A stretch of 64,000 bases of DNA from Sulfurospirillum diekertiae (GCF_002309535.1 NZ_CP023275.1:1302001-1366000); one strand, 5' to 3'; numbered from the stretch's first letter, positions 42,912 to 52,191 are shown. Program-made: numbers and translations. The notes: a model not told the origin generated them from the letters alone.

Positions 42912-44660
42912 ATGAGTAAAAGAATCGTAGTAGATCCAATCACCAGAATTGAAGGACACTTAAGAGTTGAAGTTATTGTAGATGATAACAACGTTGTTAC
43001 AGAAGCATACTCTTCTTCAACCCTTTGGAGAGGTATTGAAACTATCCTTAAAGGCAGAGATCCTAGAGATGCTGGTTTTATGGTACAAAGAATTTGTGGT
43101 GTTTGTACATACTCTCACTATAAAGCAGGTATTATGGCAGTTGAGAATGCTCTAGGAATTGAGCCTCCTTTGAATGCAAAACTCACACGTACATTGATGA
43201 ACAATGCGCTTTTCTTGCATGATCACGTTGTACACTTTTATCATCTTCATGGACTTGACTGGGTTGATGTTGTTTCAGCTCTTAAAGCAGATCCTCGTAA
43301 AGCTGCGGAAGAGGCATTTAAATACACAGATTCTCCTGTTGCGTGTGGTGCAGACATTCTTATGGCAACTCAAAAAAGAGTAGCGGAATTTGTTAAAAAA
43401 GGAAATCTTGGACCATTCGCAAATGCGTATTGGGGACATGCAACCTATAAATTGACACCAGAACAAAACTTGATCGCAGTTTCTCACTACCTTAAAGCAC
43501 TTGAACTTCAAAGAACAGCTGCTCAAATGATGGCTATTTTTGGTGCAAAACAACCGCATCCTCAAAGTTTAACCGTCGGTGGTGTAACGTGCGTTATGGA
43601 CCTTCAAGATCCAGCTCGTTTGGGTGAATATATGACGAAATTTAAAGAGATGGCAGACTTTGTAAATCATGCTTACTATCCTGATGTTGTTATGGCTGGA
43701 CTTGCGTATGCAAAAGAGCCAAGTGTCACAGGTGGTTTAGGTGTTGCAAATCTCTTTACCGAAAAAGAGTTCCAAATTAACGCTAAAGACTTTTTATTCG
43801 AAAGTGGTGTTATGATGGGCGAAGACGTGGTGAATTTGATCACTGGCAAACCATTTAAAGTCCAAACATTGGATGAGAGTAAAATTACGGAAGAGGCAAC
43901 GCGTTCTTGGTACAAAGATAATGCTGCATATCATCCATATGAGGGTCGCCAAGAACCTAACTATACTGGCTTTAAAGATGCGCAAACTGTCAATGATAAA
44001 GGTGAGCTTGCTGCAACAAAAGTTATTGATGAAAATGGTAAATATACATGGGTTAAAGCGCCTCGCTATGATGGTAAACCACTTCAAGTTGGACCATTAG
44101 CAAACATCGTTATTAACTATGCACTTGGCAACAAACGTGTTAAAGTCGTCGTTGATAAATTCTTAAAAGATACAGGTCTTCCTATTACTGCAGTTGCTTC
44201 TACTCTTGGACGTACAGCATGTCGTATGATTGAAGCAAAAGTTGTAGCTGACAATGGTATGGAAGCATTTACTTCATTGATTCAAAACCTTAAAGTTGAT
44301 GATGCTACCTGTGCAAGTTATAAAATTGACAAAAACAAAGAGTACAAAGGTCGCTATATTGGACATGTTCCTCGTGGTGTCCTTAGTCACTGGGTTAAAA
44401 TCAAAAATGGCGTAATTGAAAACTACCAAGCAGTTGTTCCAACAACTTGGAATGCAAGTCCAAAAGACGCTAAAGGTGTTAGAGGATCTTATGAAGAGTC
44501 TTTAATTGGTTTAAAGATCACTGATCTTTCTCAACCGCTTGAAATTGTAAGAATCATCCACTCTTATGATCCATGTCTTGCATGTGCTGTACATGTAATG
44601 GATACAAAAGGTAATGAGATGAGCAGTTATAAGGTCAATGTTAACGGCGCGTCTTGCTAA
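42912..44660 (+). CDS. hydB: Membrane-bound [NiFe] uptake hydrogenase, large subunit
   Basis: A 582-residue catalytic subunit. L1 RICGVCTYSH (C62, C65) and L2 DPCLACAVH (C555, C558, H561) bind the Ni-Fe centre. After H561 there is a 21-residue tail that HydD should remove once nickel is in place, in contrast to HupL, which has none. Strong AAGGATAAG ribosome-binding site. A near-palindrome at 44590-44597 falls in the L2 coding region and follows from the His-Val codons. Confidence 0.97.
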   Translation: MSKRIVVDPITRIEGHLRVEVIVDDNNVVTEAYSSSTLWRGIETILKGRDPRDAGFMVQRICGVCTYSHYKAGIMAVENALGIEPPLNAKLTRTLMNNALFLHDHVVHFYHLHGLDWVDVVSALKADPRKAAEEAFKYTDSPVACGADILMATQKRVAEFVKKGNLGPFANAYWGHATYKLTPEQNLIAVSHYLKALELQRTAAQMMAIFGAKQPHPQSLTVGGVTCVMDLQDPARLGEYMTKFKEMADFVNHAYYPDVVMAGLAYAKEPSVTGGLGVANLFTEKEFQINAKDFLFESGVMMGEDVVNLITGKPFKVQTLDESKITEEATRSWYKDNAAYHPYEGRQEPNYTGFKDAQTVNDKGELAATKVIDENGKYTWVKAPRYDGKPLQVGPLANIVINYALGNKRVKVVVDKFLKDTGLPITAVASTLGRTACRMIEAKVVADNGMEAFTSLIQNLKVDDATCASYKIDKNKEYKGRYIGHVPRGVLSHWVKIKNGVIENYQAVVPTTWNASPKDAKGVRGSYEESLIGLKITDLSQPLEIVRIIHSYDPCLACAVHVMDTKGNEMSSYKVNVNGASC

Positions 44661-44680
44661 AAGCGAAAGGGAGTCTAACA

Positions 44681-45358
44681 ATGAAAAGAGATATAGAATT
44701 TGAGTTCTCAGCAGGGCTTCGTTGGACGCACTGGCTAAGAGCGATTGCTATTTTTGTATTAACGGTGACAGGGTTTTATTTGGCCTATGTATTCATCGCT
44801 CCTGAATCATCAGATGAGCCTATCCTCTTCTTGAATGCAAAGTTCAGAATGTGGCATGAAATTGCAGGGTTTTTATTGATTGCAATTACACTTTACAAAA
44901 CGTACCTTTTTTGCCTTGATGGTATCAGTTCAAAAGAGAGAGTATCGTTTGTAGATTTTGTAAGTCCAAAAGTATGGTTTCAACAGCTTAAATATTACCT
45001 TTTTATGGGTGAACACCCTCATTTAAAAGGTGTCTATAATCCGTTGCAATTTATCGCTTATGTAGGACTTTATGCAATGATTTTTATCATCAGCTTAACA
45101 GGTCTCATTTTGTATGTCAATTGTTATCAAGGTGGCGGTATTGGTCTATTCTTATATGACTATATGCGTCCAATCGAAGCAATGATGGGTGGACTTGCAA
45201 TGGTAAGAGAAATCCACCACATTGTAATGTGGGGTATTTTGATCTTCTTACCAATTCACATCTATATGGCAATCTTTAACTCAATCATGGGTAAAGAGGG
45301 TTCACTAGATGCGATTTTCAGTGGTTATAAGTTTCTTAAACACGATCCAAAACACTAA
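44681..45358 (+). CDS. hydC: Hydrogenase cytochrome b subunit
   Basis: A 225-residue di-haem cytochrome b that anchors HydAB and passes electrons to menaquinone. Four hydrophobic segments with histidines at the expected places: WTHWLRAIAIFVLTVTGFYL, MWHEIAGFLLIAITLYK, the third near residues 125-150 and the last with REIHHIVMWGILIFLPIHIY. The ATG at 44681 has AAAGGGAG; a TTG at 44654 inside hydB is less likely. Confidence 0.95.
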   Translation: MKRDIEFEFSAGLRWTHWLRAIAIFVLTVTGFYLAYVFIAPESSDEPILFLNAKFRMWHEIAGFLLIAITLYKTYLFCLDGISSKERVSFVDFVSPKVWFQQLKYYLFMGEHPHLKGVYNPLQFIAYVGLYAMIFIISLTGLILYVNCYQGGGIGLFLYDYMRPIEAMMGGLAMVREIHHIVMWGILIFLPIHIYMAIFNSIMGKEGSLDAIFSGYKFLKHDPKH

Positions 45359-45370
45359 GAGAGTTTTTAC

Positions 45371-45910
45371 TTGAAAGTGTTGATTTTAGGCATTGGCAAT
45401 GTGATGTTCTCCGACGAAGGCGTCGGAGTTCATCTTTGCCGTCTTGTTGAACAAAAATATGCGTTTTCTTCTCCCGAACATACCCTTACCTTTATTGATG
45501 GTGGTACACTAGCGGAGCGTTTAATTCCCATTATAGCTGAGTATGACTATGTCATTGTATTGGATTGTGTTGACACAAGAGATGGCGAAATTGGAGATGT
45601 TTATTTCTTCGATTTTGAAAATGTTCCCAATACGATCACATGGCAAGGAAGTGTTCATGAAGTCGAAATGCTTCAAACACTGAATATGATGGATATGGTA
45701 GGAGATCGTCCTCCTACGAAAATTATTGGTATAATTCCAGAAGTTATTGAAGATACAACGCTACAGCTTACAGATGCTATCATAAAAGGCAGTGGTATTA
45801 TGGAAAATGTTTTACTAAAACATTTGAGTGAACTTGGATTTACGTATCAGCAAATCAGTGATATTGACATCCAAAGTGTGGCAAATACGTCCTGTTTGGG
45901 GGATCGATGA
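45371..45910 (+). CDS. hydD: Hydrogenase maturation protease
   Basis: A 179-residue HybD/HyaD-type endopeptidase that trims the C-terminus of HydB after nickel insertion. Start region VLILGIGNVMFSDEGVGVHL contains the conserved Glu/Asp nickel-sensing residues; the second Asp is in VLDCVDTRDGEIG and the His in SVHEVEMLQTL. The start is a TTG at 45371 preceded by AAGAGAG. It overlaps hydE by 4 bases. Confidence 0.93.
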   Translation: MKVLILGIGNVMFSDEGVGVHLCRLVEQKYAFSSPEHTLTFIDGGTLAERLIPIIAEYDYVIVLDCVDTRDGEIGDVYFFDFENVPNTITWQGSVHEVEMLQTLNMMDMVGDRPPTKIIGIIPEVIEDTTLQLTDAIIKGSGIMENVLLKHLSELGFTYQQISDIDIQSVANTSCLGDR

Positions 45911-47580
45911 TTTTAGCATTTGAATTTAATTATATATCACATAACGGTATTTTAGAAAATTTATTGAAAGAGATTGCAAATGATTTTGGTATCGTGCATA
46001 AAATTATTCGTAAAGAATCTATTGTAACACTCTTTGTAGAAGCAGATGAAGTTCGTTTAGGCACTTTTGCGGACACTCTTTCTTCTTCACTGCCTCTGTC
46101 TATCTTTTTTAAGTCTTCCAGTGTTGAAGTTTTGGAAAGCATGCCCGATGATGAGGAAACAGTGCCATCCATGGCGTATACCGTTGAATTTACACCTAAA
46201 ATTTTAGCTTCAGTGGATACACTAAATTCTCCTCAGTATCTCTCTCCTTTTGTCATTGCACCAAAAGATACGTCCATTCATCTTTTTCATGAGGGGAAAA
46301 ATCTTTTACATGTAAACACGGCAGAAGGCTATGAATCGCTTTATGAAAAAGTTTCTGAACTTATTGCCACAGGTGAAAATGTAGCCATTCAAACGAAAAA
46401 TGGTCACTTTGTTTTTGGTAAAATTGAAAACATCTCTGCATGTTCTCATATTGTATTGCCTGAAGTGATTGCAACGGATTTGTCGGTTGTTGAGCGTATG
46501 GTTGTGAGTAGAGAAAATGAGATCAAAGCGCTTGCTTCTTTAGAGCGCCCTTCTATTCGTTTTAAAGTGAATGCGCTGTTTGCGCAAAAAGAGATTTTGA
46601 AAGAATCTCGCGTGATGTTAAGGCTTGCAGATGATCTTTTCTTGTATCAACTCTCTAAGCGACTTTTTGCAAAAGGTGTTCATTTCCTTTTTAAAGCTTC
46701 ACTTAAAGAGTGTCAAAGCCTATACAGTGTCGATTTTGAACAACCTTTAAAAGCACTAGAGCCACTCGTGGTAAGTGTTCTGGAAAATGGTACTATTTTA
46801 ATTGTTCAGGGTACAAGTTATGCTTCTGATGCACTCAAAGGAAGTTTGAAAAAATTTGATGAACCTTCTCATGCCGCATTCGCTTCTATTTTGCAAGAAC
46901 ATAAGCTTTTTGATACAGCATTGAGCTGTTTTTATTTTAGTCGAAGCCATAATGATCGTGTCATGCATTATTCTAAAGAAAATGGCATGCTCAATCTTGT
47001 GGAGATTTTATTGCCACGTTCATTTGCTGAACTTTTTGCCGAAATTGAGAGAAGTAGTCCTAGTGCTGAGCGTTTGGTCGCGAGTTATAAAGAGCAGTTT
47101 CCTGAGTTGTATGAAAAAGCGATTCATACGGCTATTCCAGACACATTACCTAAGAGTATTTATTCCCTTTGGAAAATTGTCGCAATCGTACTGGGAATTA
47201 GCGACGATTTTGATCGTGCTGCTGAACAACTCATTGAAAATGCCGAAGATTTTGGTGGTCAAAAAGGTCCACGTATTGACTACTATTTGGAAAAAGAGGA
47301 TGCACTCAGTTCTGATTTGAATTATGTTAGATTACTTCGCAGTGGTATGAGTTACAAACTCGCTGGAACGGACACGATAACATTGAGTTTTGGTTGTATG
47401 GAAAGCCTCTCTTTTTTCCTCTCAGATATGGCTGATTCTCACAAAGATAATCTGACTTCAAATAAAATAGCCTTTTGTGGTTCCCTTTTTGGCTATAAAC
47501 GTTTTACAGAAATGCTTTCTAAAAACATCAAGCCAAATCATACGATCTGCTTGAATAAAGAATTGCCGATTGATCAGTAA
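45907..47580 (+). CDS. hydE: HydE-type hydrogenase accessory protein, degenerate HypF-like
   Basis: A 557-residue protein in the position of Wolinella hydE, a gene needed there for hydrogenase formation. The C-terminal section (NKIAFCGSLFGYKRFTEML, then HTICLNKELPID) lines up with the end of HypF (LGGGVFQNRTLMEQIL ... FPLQLAIND) encoded next door, and a SGLLIE-like region is absent. The N-terminal part is only loosely like an acylphosphatase/YrdC set. No zinc-finger CxxC repeats and no HxxxH motif are seen, so carbamoyl transfer is unlikely. One palindrome copy at 46305-46316. Confidence 0.75.
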   Translation: MILAFEFNYISHNGILENLLKEIANDFGIVHKIIRKESIVTLFVEADEVRLGTFADTLSSSLPLSIFFKSSSVEVLESMPDDEETVPSMAYTVEFTPKILASVDTLNSPQYLSPFVIAPKDTSIHLFHEGKNLLHVNTAEGYESLYEKVSELIATGENVAIQTKNGHFVFGKIENISACSHIVLPEVIATDLSVVERMVVSRENEIKALASLERPSIRFKVNALFAQKEILKESRVMLRLADDLFLYQLSKRLFAKGVHFLFKASLKECQSLYSVDFEQPLKALEPLVVSVLENGTILIVQGTSYASDALKGSLKKFDEPSHAAFASILQEHKLFDTALSCFYFSRSHNDRVMHYSKENGMLNLVEILLPRSFAELFAEIERSSPSAERLVASYKEQFPELYEKAIHTAIPDTLPKSIYSLWKIVAIVLGISDDFDRAAEQLIENAEDFGGQKGPRIDYYLEKEDALSSDLNYVRLLRSGMSYKLAGTDTITLSFGCMESLSFFLSDMADSHKDNLTSNKIAFCGSLFGYKRFTEMLSKNIKPNHTICLNKELPIDQ

Positions 47581-49789
47581 ATCTCGTCTGATTTATCATA
47601 TCGAAGGTATTGTCCAAGGGGTTGGTTTTCGCCCCTTTGTCTATACACTGGCTATACGTTTTCATTTACAAGGGTTTGTGCTCAACAATTCTAAAGGTGT
47701 CATCATTGAGGTAGAAGGATTTCAAGAGAGCCTTGAAGCGTTTGAATTGGCTTTGTTTAAAGAACTTCCTCCTCTTGCTCGCGTTGATTTTTGGCAAAAA
47801 AAGATGATTACATGTAAAGATGATACACACTTTGAAATTCGCCAAAGCGATGAAGTAAGTACGAAATCTTCTCTTGTGTTACCTGATATGTCTATTTGTG
47901 ACGATTGCCTGAAAGAGCTGCATGATCCAAACAACAGACGCTACCACTATTTTTTCATTAACTGTACACATTGTGGACCTCGCTATTCCATCATTAAAAC
48001 CGTTCCGTATGATCGTCCTTATACGTCAATGCAGCCTTTTCCTATGTGCGAAGCATGCCAAAGTGAATATACAAATCCCCTTGATCGTCGTTATCATGCT
48101 CAACCCATTAGCTGTTCAAAATGCGGACCAACTCTTTTTTTACGTAACATTGATGGAGAACTTTTAGCAACAAATGAAGAGGCGATTGTAAAATTAGCGA
48201 ATTTGATTAATGCTGGGTACATCGTAGCACTCAAAGGTATGGGTGGTTTTCATCTCATCTGTGATGCCACAAATGACACGGTGGTAGCAAGCTTGAGAGA
48301 GCTTAAACATCGACCTTCGAAACCGTTTGCTGTTATGTTTAAAACTATAGAAGCGATCAAAGAAGAGTGTAGGATAAGTGCTCAAGAAGAAGAGGGTATT
48401 TGCTCTCTGCTTCGCCCGATTGTTCTAGTAAAGCGCAATGCAAAGGTTTCTAAAATTAGCTCACTGATAGCACCTCGTATAGATCGCCTTGGCGTTTTCT
48501 TACCTTATACACCTTTACATGTAATGCTTTTTGAATACCTTAAAAACCCTATTGTGGCAACCAGTGCCAATCGCTCGGGTGAGCCGATTATCAGTGATGC
48601 AACTGTTTTACAGCAAAAGCTCAACGATGTTGTTGAGTATTATCTGGATTACAACCGTGCAATCGTCAATTCCAGTGATGATAGTGTTTTACAGTACCTT
48701 GGCGATAAAACGCTTTTGATGCGTTCTTCGCGTGGTATTGCTCCAAAGAGCTTTCGTGTTGATTCAACGGATGAGCGAAAAATCTTAGCCGTAGGAGCAC
48801 ACCAAAAAAATGCCATTGCGATTTATCTCAACCATCAAATTATTATCAGTCCTTACATTGGTGATTTGGATAATATCGCCTCGAATGAACTGTTTGAAAA
48901 GATGATAGAGAGTTTTTCACGATTTTACGATTTTACGCCCGATCTTATCGTTGGCGATCTACACCCCAATTATGTTTCAACACAGTGGGCGAAAAAGCAA
49001 AACATCCCTTTTGTTCAGATACAACACCACTATGCGCATATTCTCTCTGCTATGTGCGAGCATAAACTCAATGAAAAAGTATTGGGCATCGCTTGGGATG
49101 GTACGGGGTATGGAGATGATGGAACCATCTGGGGTGGTGAGTTTTTAGTGTGTGATCAAAGTGGTTATGAACGTGTTGCTTCGTTCGAACCATTTGCTCT
49201 TTTAGGTGGAGATGCGAGCATTAAGGAAATTAAACGTATTTTAGCCTCGCTTCTATGGGATGTATTGGGTGATGAGGCTGATGCGTTGTTATTAGATTAT
49301 TTTGATGAAAAGTCACTCAAACGTCTCCAACAAATTTACACCAAAAAAATTCATTCACCTTTATGTTCATCAGTGGGAAGACTCTTTGATGCTGTCGCAG
49401 TTTTATGTGGAATGGAAGGGAACGTAAGTTATGATGGAGAAAGTGGCTTGCTTATCGAAGCGCTGTATGATCCTTCAATTACGCAGAGCTATACATTTGA
49501 AATAGACGATAAAATCATTCGTTATAAACCTATGTTTGTTCAAATGCTTCAAGATCATGAACCACGCCTGATTGCTTCCAAATTTATCAATACATTGGTC
49601 GAAATGGCTCTTACGATAAGTCATCGTTACACTTATCCAATCGTACTTGGAGGAGGAGTGTTTCAAAATCGCACACTCATGGAACAAATACTTCAAAATG
49701 TCACACAACCTCTCTATTTTCCGTTACAATTAGCAATCAATGATGGCGGAATTTGTGCTGGACAGATCTACAAATCACTTCAAAAGTAA
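47570..49789 (+). CDS. hypF: Carbamoyltransferase HypF
   Basis: A 739-residue maturation factor that makes the thiocarboxamide precursor of the cyanide ligands, with HypE. Domains in order: acylphosphatase (YHIEGIVQGVGFRPFVYTLA, 10-90), zinc-finger region with paired CxxC (CDDC, CTHC, CEAC, CSKC; about 105-185), YrdC-like (200-380), Kae1-like carbamoyltransferase with HHYAH near residue 483 and LGGGVFQN near 700. TTG start at 47570 inside the hydE end. Two palindrome copies, both in frame. Confidence 0.95.
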   Translation: MISKSRLIYHIEGIVQGVGFRPFVYTLAIRFHLQGFVLNNSKGVIIEVEGFQESLEAFELALFKELPPLARVDFWQKKMITCKDDTHFEIRQSDEVSTKSSLVLPDMSICDDCLKELHDPNNRRYHYFFINCTHCGPRYSIIKTVPYDRPYTSMQPFPMCEACQSEYTNPLDRRYHAQPISCSKCGPTLFLRNIDGELLATNEEAIVKLANLINAGYIVALKGMGGFHLICDATNDTVVASLRELKHRPSKPFAVMFKTIEAIKEECRISAQEEEGICSLLRPIVLVKRNAKVSKISSLIAPRIDRLGVFLPYTPLHVMLFEYLKNPIVATSANRSGEPIISDATVLQQKLNDVVEYYLDYNRAIVNSSDDSVLQYLGDKTLLMRSSRGIAPKSFRVDSTDERKILAVGAHQKNAIAIYLNHQIIISPYIGDLDNIASNELFEKMIESFSRFYDFTPDLIVGDLHPNYVSTQWAKKQNIPFVQIQHHYAHILSAMCEHKLNEKVLGIAWDGTGYGDDGTIWGGEFLVCDQSGYERVASFEPFALLGGDASIKEIKRILASLLWDVLGDEADALLLDYFDEKSLKRLQQIYTKKIHSPLCSSVGRLFDAVAVLCGMEGNVSYDGESGLLIEALYDPSITQSYTFEIDDKIIRYKPMFVQMLQDHEPRLIASKFINTLVEMALTISHRYTYPIVLGGGVFQNRTLMEQILQNVTQPLYFPLQLAINDGGICAGQIYKSLQK

Positions 49790-49866
49790 TATTAATATTT
49801 TTATCTTCAAATAAATAAAGAATAGTATGATTAAAATGTAGTCGAAGTATATAAAAAGGATACACC

Positions 49867-50280
49867 ATGGATAAAATTATTCGTTTTAGTGTTTCACTTC
49901 CAGAAAAACTTTTAGAAGAGCTTGACAAAAAAGTCGATGCTCAAGGCTATGCTTCACGTAGTGAATTTACCAGAGACTTAATTCGCGAGAAAATCGTAAA
50001 AGATGATTGGCAAGATGATAACAGCGATGTTATAGGTGTTTTGACAATGATCTATACGCATCATCAAAATGAGCTCGTGCAGAAGATTTTGGAAATTCAA
50101 CATGATGCAAAAATACATATTATGTGTAATACCCACGTACATGTAAGCCATGAAAATTGCCTCGAAACCATTATGGTGACGGGAAAAGTTTCTGAAGTGA
50201 AAGACTTTGCACAAAAGATTGCAGGGCTTAAAGGGGTTAAATTCTCCAAACTTGTTGAGGCCTCAATTCCCGCTTCATAA
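49867..50280 (+). CDS. nikR: Nickel-responsive regulator NikR
   Basis: A 137-residue ribbon-helix-helix repressor/activator. N-terminal DNA-binding part [21 protein letters not shown]-terminal ACT-like nickel domain with the four ligands His79, His90, His92 (THVHVSH) and Cys98. Its presence inside the hyd-hyp island suggests nickel-dependent control of hydrogenase or nickel uptake genes. A 77-base AT-rich gap precedes it (own promoter possible); the in-frame His-Val codons give a partial palindrome at 50138-50145. Confidence 0.95.
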   Translation: MDKIIRFSVSLPEKLLEELDKKVDAQGYASRSEFTRDLIREKIVKDDWQDDNSDVIGVLTMIYTHHQNELVQKILEIQHDAKIHIMCNTHVHVSHENCLETIMVTGKVSEVKDFAQKIAGLKGVKFSKLVEASIPAS

Positions 50281-50282
50281 TC

Positions 50283-50294
50283 TTTACATGTAAA
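50283..50294. repeat. TTTACATGTAAA palindrome forming the stop codon of the transposase-like gene
   Basis: Extends to a perfect 18-base palindrome ATCTTTACATGTAAAGAT. It starts 3 bases after nikR and, read on the minus strand, gives Tyr-Met-stop for the transposase-like gene. Confidence 0.85.
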
Positions 50295-50967
50295 GATTTT
50301 TCTTCCATAGCGTCTCTAAAATGAGACGCTGTTCTTCTTGTGTATAATTAAATTTAAATTCCGCTTCTTTAAGATAATAGATAAAATTCTCTTTACTCAC
50401 GCCTTTAAAGTGATCCAGCCAGCTCTCTAAAAATTTCCAAAAGCGTGTTAAGGCGTTGTCAAAACTCTCGTAATGTGCTACTTTATGCTGGTTAAGATAG
50501 CGCGCATAGGTCTCTTTTTCGATGGAATTTTCATCTAAATTTTTCAGGTGTGCAAATTGATCTGGCAGTAAAAGAGTGTGAATGGAGTCGCCATACACCA
50601 TACCTAAAATACCGATACCATCGAAAAGATATCTATTTTTTCTTCTTTTACACGTTGGAAGGTAATAGTATTCATCGTATTGTGAAAACGTCTGTGTTTG
50701 TCCTGCATAAAGAGCTTCACTATGACTTATCAGTAAAAGGCGCAATTTTTGATATTTTTTTGCGATGGTAAGATAGTTCAATCCTAAAAGTGTAGCACAT
50801 TCATACGCACTGTTATTATCGATCAAACACTCCAAAATAGCCATTTCTTGTGCATACTTTACATAGCTAAATGTTCGTTTACATGTAACGCATCGGCATT
50901 GCGTTTTAGAGACGAAGTAAAGCGCTTTGTTCCCGCAAAAAATGCACTGCTTTTGATCTGTTTTCAT
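50284..50967 (-). CDS. Degenerate IS1595/ISXO2-type transposase homologue within the hydrogenase cluster
   Basis: A 227-residue protein: N-terminal zinc ribbon (C8-x2-C11 and C26-x2-C29), a helix-turn-helix (about 48-78), then a region like the ISXO2 DDE domain: DEYYY at 98-102 for DESYF, GIGILGMVYGD for the next strand, and HFKGVSKENFIYYLKEAEFKFN for HGVSxxHLxRYLDEFxFRFN. Where active enzymes have NxxExFW it reads NALTRFW, so the catalytic Glu is lost. I saw no terminal repeats or target duplication. It probably no longer transposes and may be a DNA-binding regulator. Runs opposite to its neighbours; two palindrome copies mark its ends. Confidence 0.65.
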   Translation of the reverse strand: MKTDQKQCIFCGNKALYFVSKTQCRCVTCKRTFSYVKYAQEMAILECLIDNNSAYECATLLGLNYLTIAKKYQKLRLLLISHSEALYAGQTQTFSQYDEYYYLPTCKRRKNRYLFDGIGILGMVYGDSIHTLLLPDQFAHLKNLDENSIEKETYARYLNQHKVAHYESFDNALTRFWKFLESWLDHFKGVSKENFIYYLKEAEFKFNYTQEEQRLILETLWKKNLYM

Positions 50968-51032
50968 GAGTGTATTTTTCCTAAAAATAACTAAGAAACA
51001 TCTTTTTTTATCTCTTGTTTAAAGACTTCTAC

Positions 51033-51038
51033 TATAAT
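51033..51038 (+). promoter_or_regulatory. Candidate -10 element for hypBCDEA
   Basis: TATAAT 30 bases before the hypB ATG, in the 100-base gap between the divergent transposase-like gene and hypB. No good -35 at the standard distance, as is common in Campylobacterota. Confidence 0.45.
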
Positions 51039-51067
51039 AGAGAAAAAATAGAGACAAGGACTTAAAA

Positions 51068-51919
51068 ATGTGTAAAGATTGCGGTTGTTCAATTACTCCT
51101 ACTCAATGGTCAGCAGCGCATGCGCATGAACACGATCATGATGGTCACACACATAGTCATTCGCATGATCATGACGACCATACCCATCACGATCATCCTC
51201 ACGCACATGATCATGATCACCATGAACACAAAAATCATGATGAAATTCATGCTAATCCACAGTTAAATGATAAAAAAACCATTGCTGTCATTACGAAGAT
51301 TTTGGATGCGAACGACACGCAAGCATCGCACAATAGAGCGCATTTTGAAGAGCATGGTGTTTTGGCGATCAATCTAATGAGCAGTCCAGGAAGTGGAAAA
51401 ACGACACTTTTGGAAGCGACGATCGATACCAAACAGATCAAACTAGCAGTTATTGAAGGCGATCTTGAAACCAATCAAGATGCTGATCGTATCACCGCAA
51501 AAGGGGCATTAGCGCATCAAATCACCACAGGACAAGCATGTCATTTGGATGCGTTTATGGTGCACGAAGGGCTTCATCATTTACCGATTGATGGGCTTGA
51601 TGTTGTCTTTATTGAAAACGTGGGCAATCTCGTCTGCCCTGCCAGTTACGATGTGGGAAGTCACCTGAATGTCGTGCTTCTCTCCGTACCAGAAGGCGAT
51701 GATAAACCGGCTAAATACCCCGTCATGTTTCGCAGTGCCGATCTATTTTTAATCACGAAGTGCGATTTGTTACCACATTTTGATTTTAGTGTTGAAAAAG
51801 CGATTCGTGAAGCACGCAAACTAAATCCAAAAGTTGATGTCATCGAGATAGACAGCAAGTCTGGCAAAGGAATTGATCAGTGGATCAACTACCTTAAAAT
51901 GAAAAAAGCATTGAGGTAA
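51068..51919 (+). CDS. hypB: Hydrogenase nickel incorporation GTPase HypB
   Basis: A 283-residue GTPase that delivers nickel to the hydrogenase precursor with HypA. The N-terminal CKDCGC high-affinity nickel site is followed by a His-rich stretch (about residues 18-60, many His-Asp repeats) that can store nickel. P-loop SSPGSGKTT near residue 99; the rest follows the HypB G-domain (ENVGNLVCPASYD for the metal site; TKCDLL for the guanine motif). First gene of hypBCDEA. Confidence 0.96.
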   Translation: MCKDCGCSITPTQWSAAHAHEHDHDGHTHSHSHDHDDHTHHDHPHAHDHDHHEHKNHDEIHANPQLNDKKTIAVITKILDANDTQASHNRAHFEEHGVLAINLMSSPGSGKTTLLEATIDTKQIKLAVIEGDLETNQDADRITAKGALAHQITTGQACHLDAFMVHEGLHHLPIDGLDVVFIENVGNLVCPASYDVGSHLNVVLLSVPEGDDKPAKYPVMFRSADLFLITKCDLLPHFDFSVEKAIREARKLNPKVDVIEIDSKSGKGIDQWINYLKMKKALR

Positions 51920-51921
51920 TT

Positions 51922-52191
51922 ATGTGTTTATCCATACCTTCTAAAGTCATCGAAATTGACGAAAATAATTATGCAACCGTTGATACTATGGGTGTTAAGC
52001 GTAAAGTAACGCTTGATTTGATTAGTGAGCCTGTGAATATTGGCGATTATGTCCTTATTCACGTGGGATTTGCTATGAACAAGATCAGTAAAGAACATGC
52101 AGAAGATAGCATCGCCGCTTACAATGAGATTGCAGAAGCGATGCGAGAAGGCGAGATCAGTGATGAAGAAGGAAATAGCAACTATGTTTGA
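51922..52191 (+). CDS. hypC: Hydrogenase maturation chaperone HypC
   Basis: An 89-residue HypC/HupF protein beginning MCLSIPSKVIEID with the essential Cys2. It holds the Fe(CN)2CO unit with HypD and escorts it to the large subunit. The beta-barrel pattern and GDYVLIHVGFAMNKIS are typical. Two bases separate it from hypB; 8 bases overlap with hypD. Confidence 0.95.
   Translation: MCLSIPSKVIEIDENNYATVDTMGVKRKVTLDLISEPVNIGDYVLIHVGFAMNKISKEHAEDSIAAYNEIAEAMREGEISDEEGNSNYV

Noticed and set aside
49790-49866. NikR operator upstream of nikR
   Set aside because: The gap is AT-rich and contains AATATTAATATT, but neither the GTATGA-type nor the Helicobacter-type spaced dyad is convincing.
50284-50967. 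Active insertion sequence between nikR and hypB
   Set aside because: No terminal inverted repeats or target duplication seen in the flanks, and the catalytic Glu is missing; the 18-base palindrome at the 3' end belongs to the dispersed motif.
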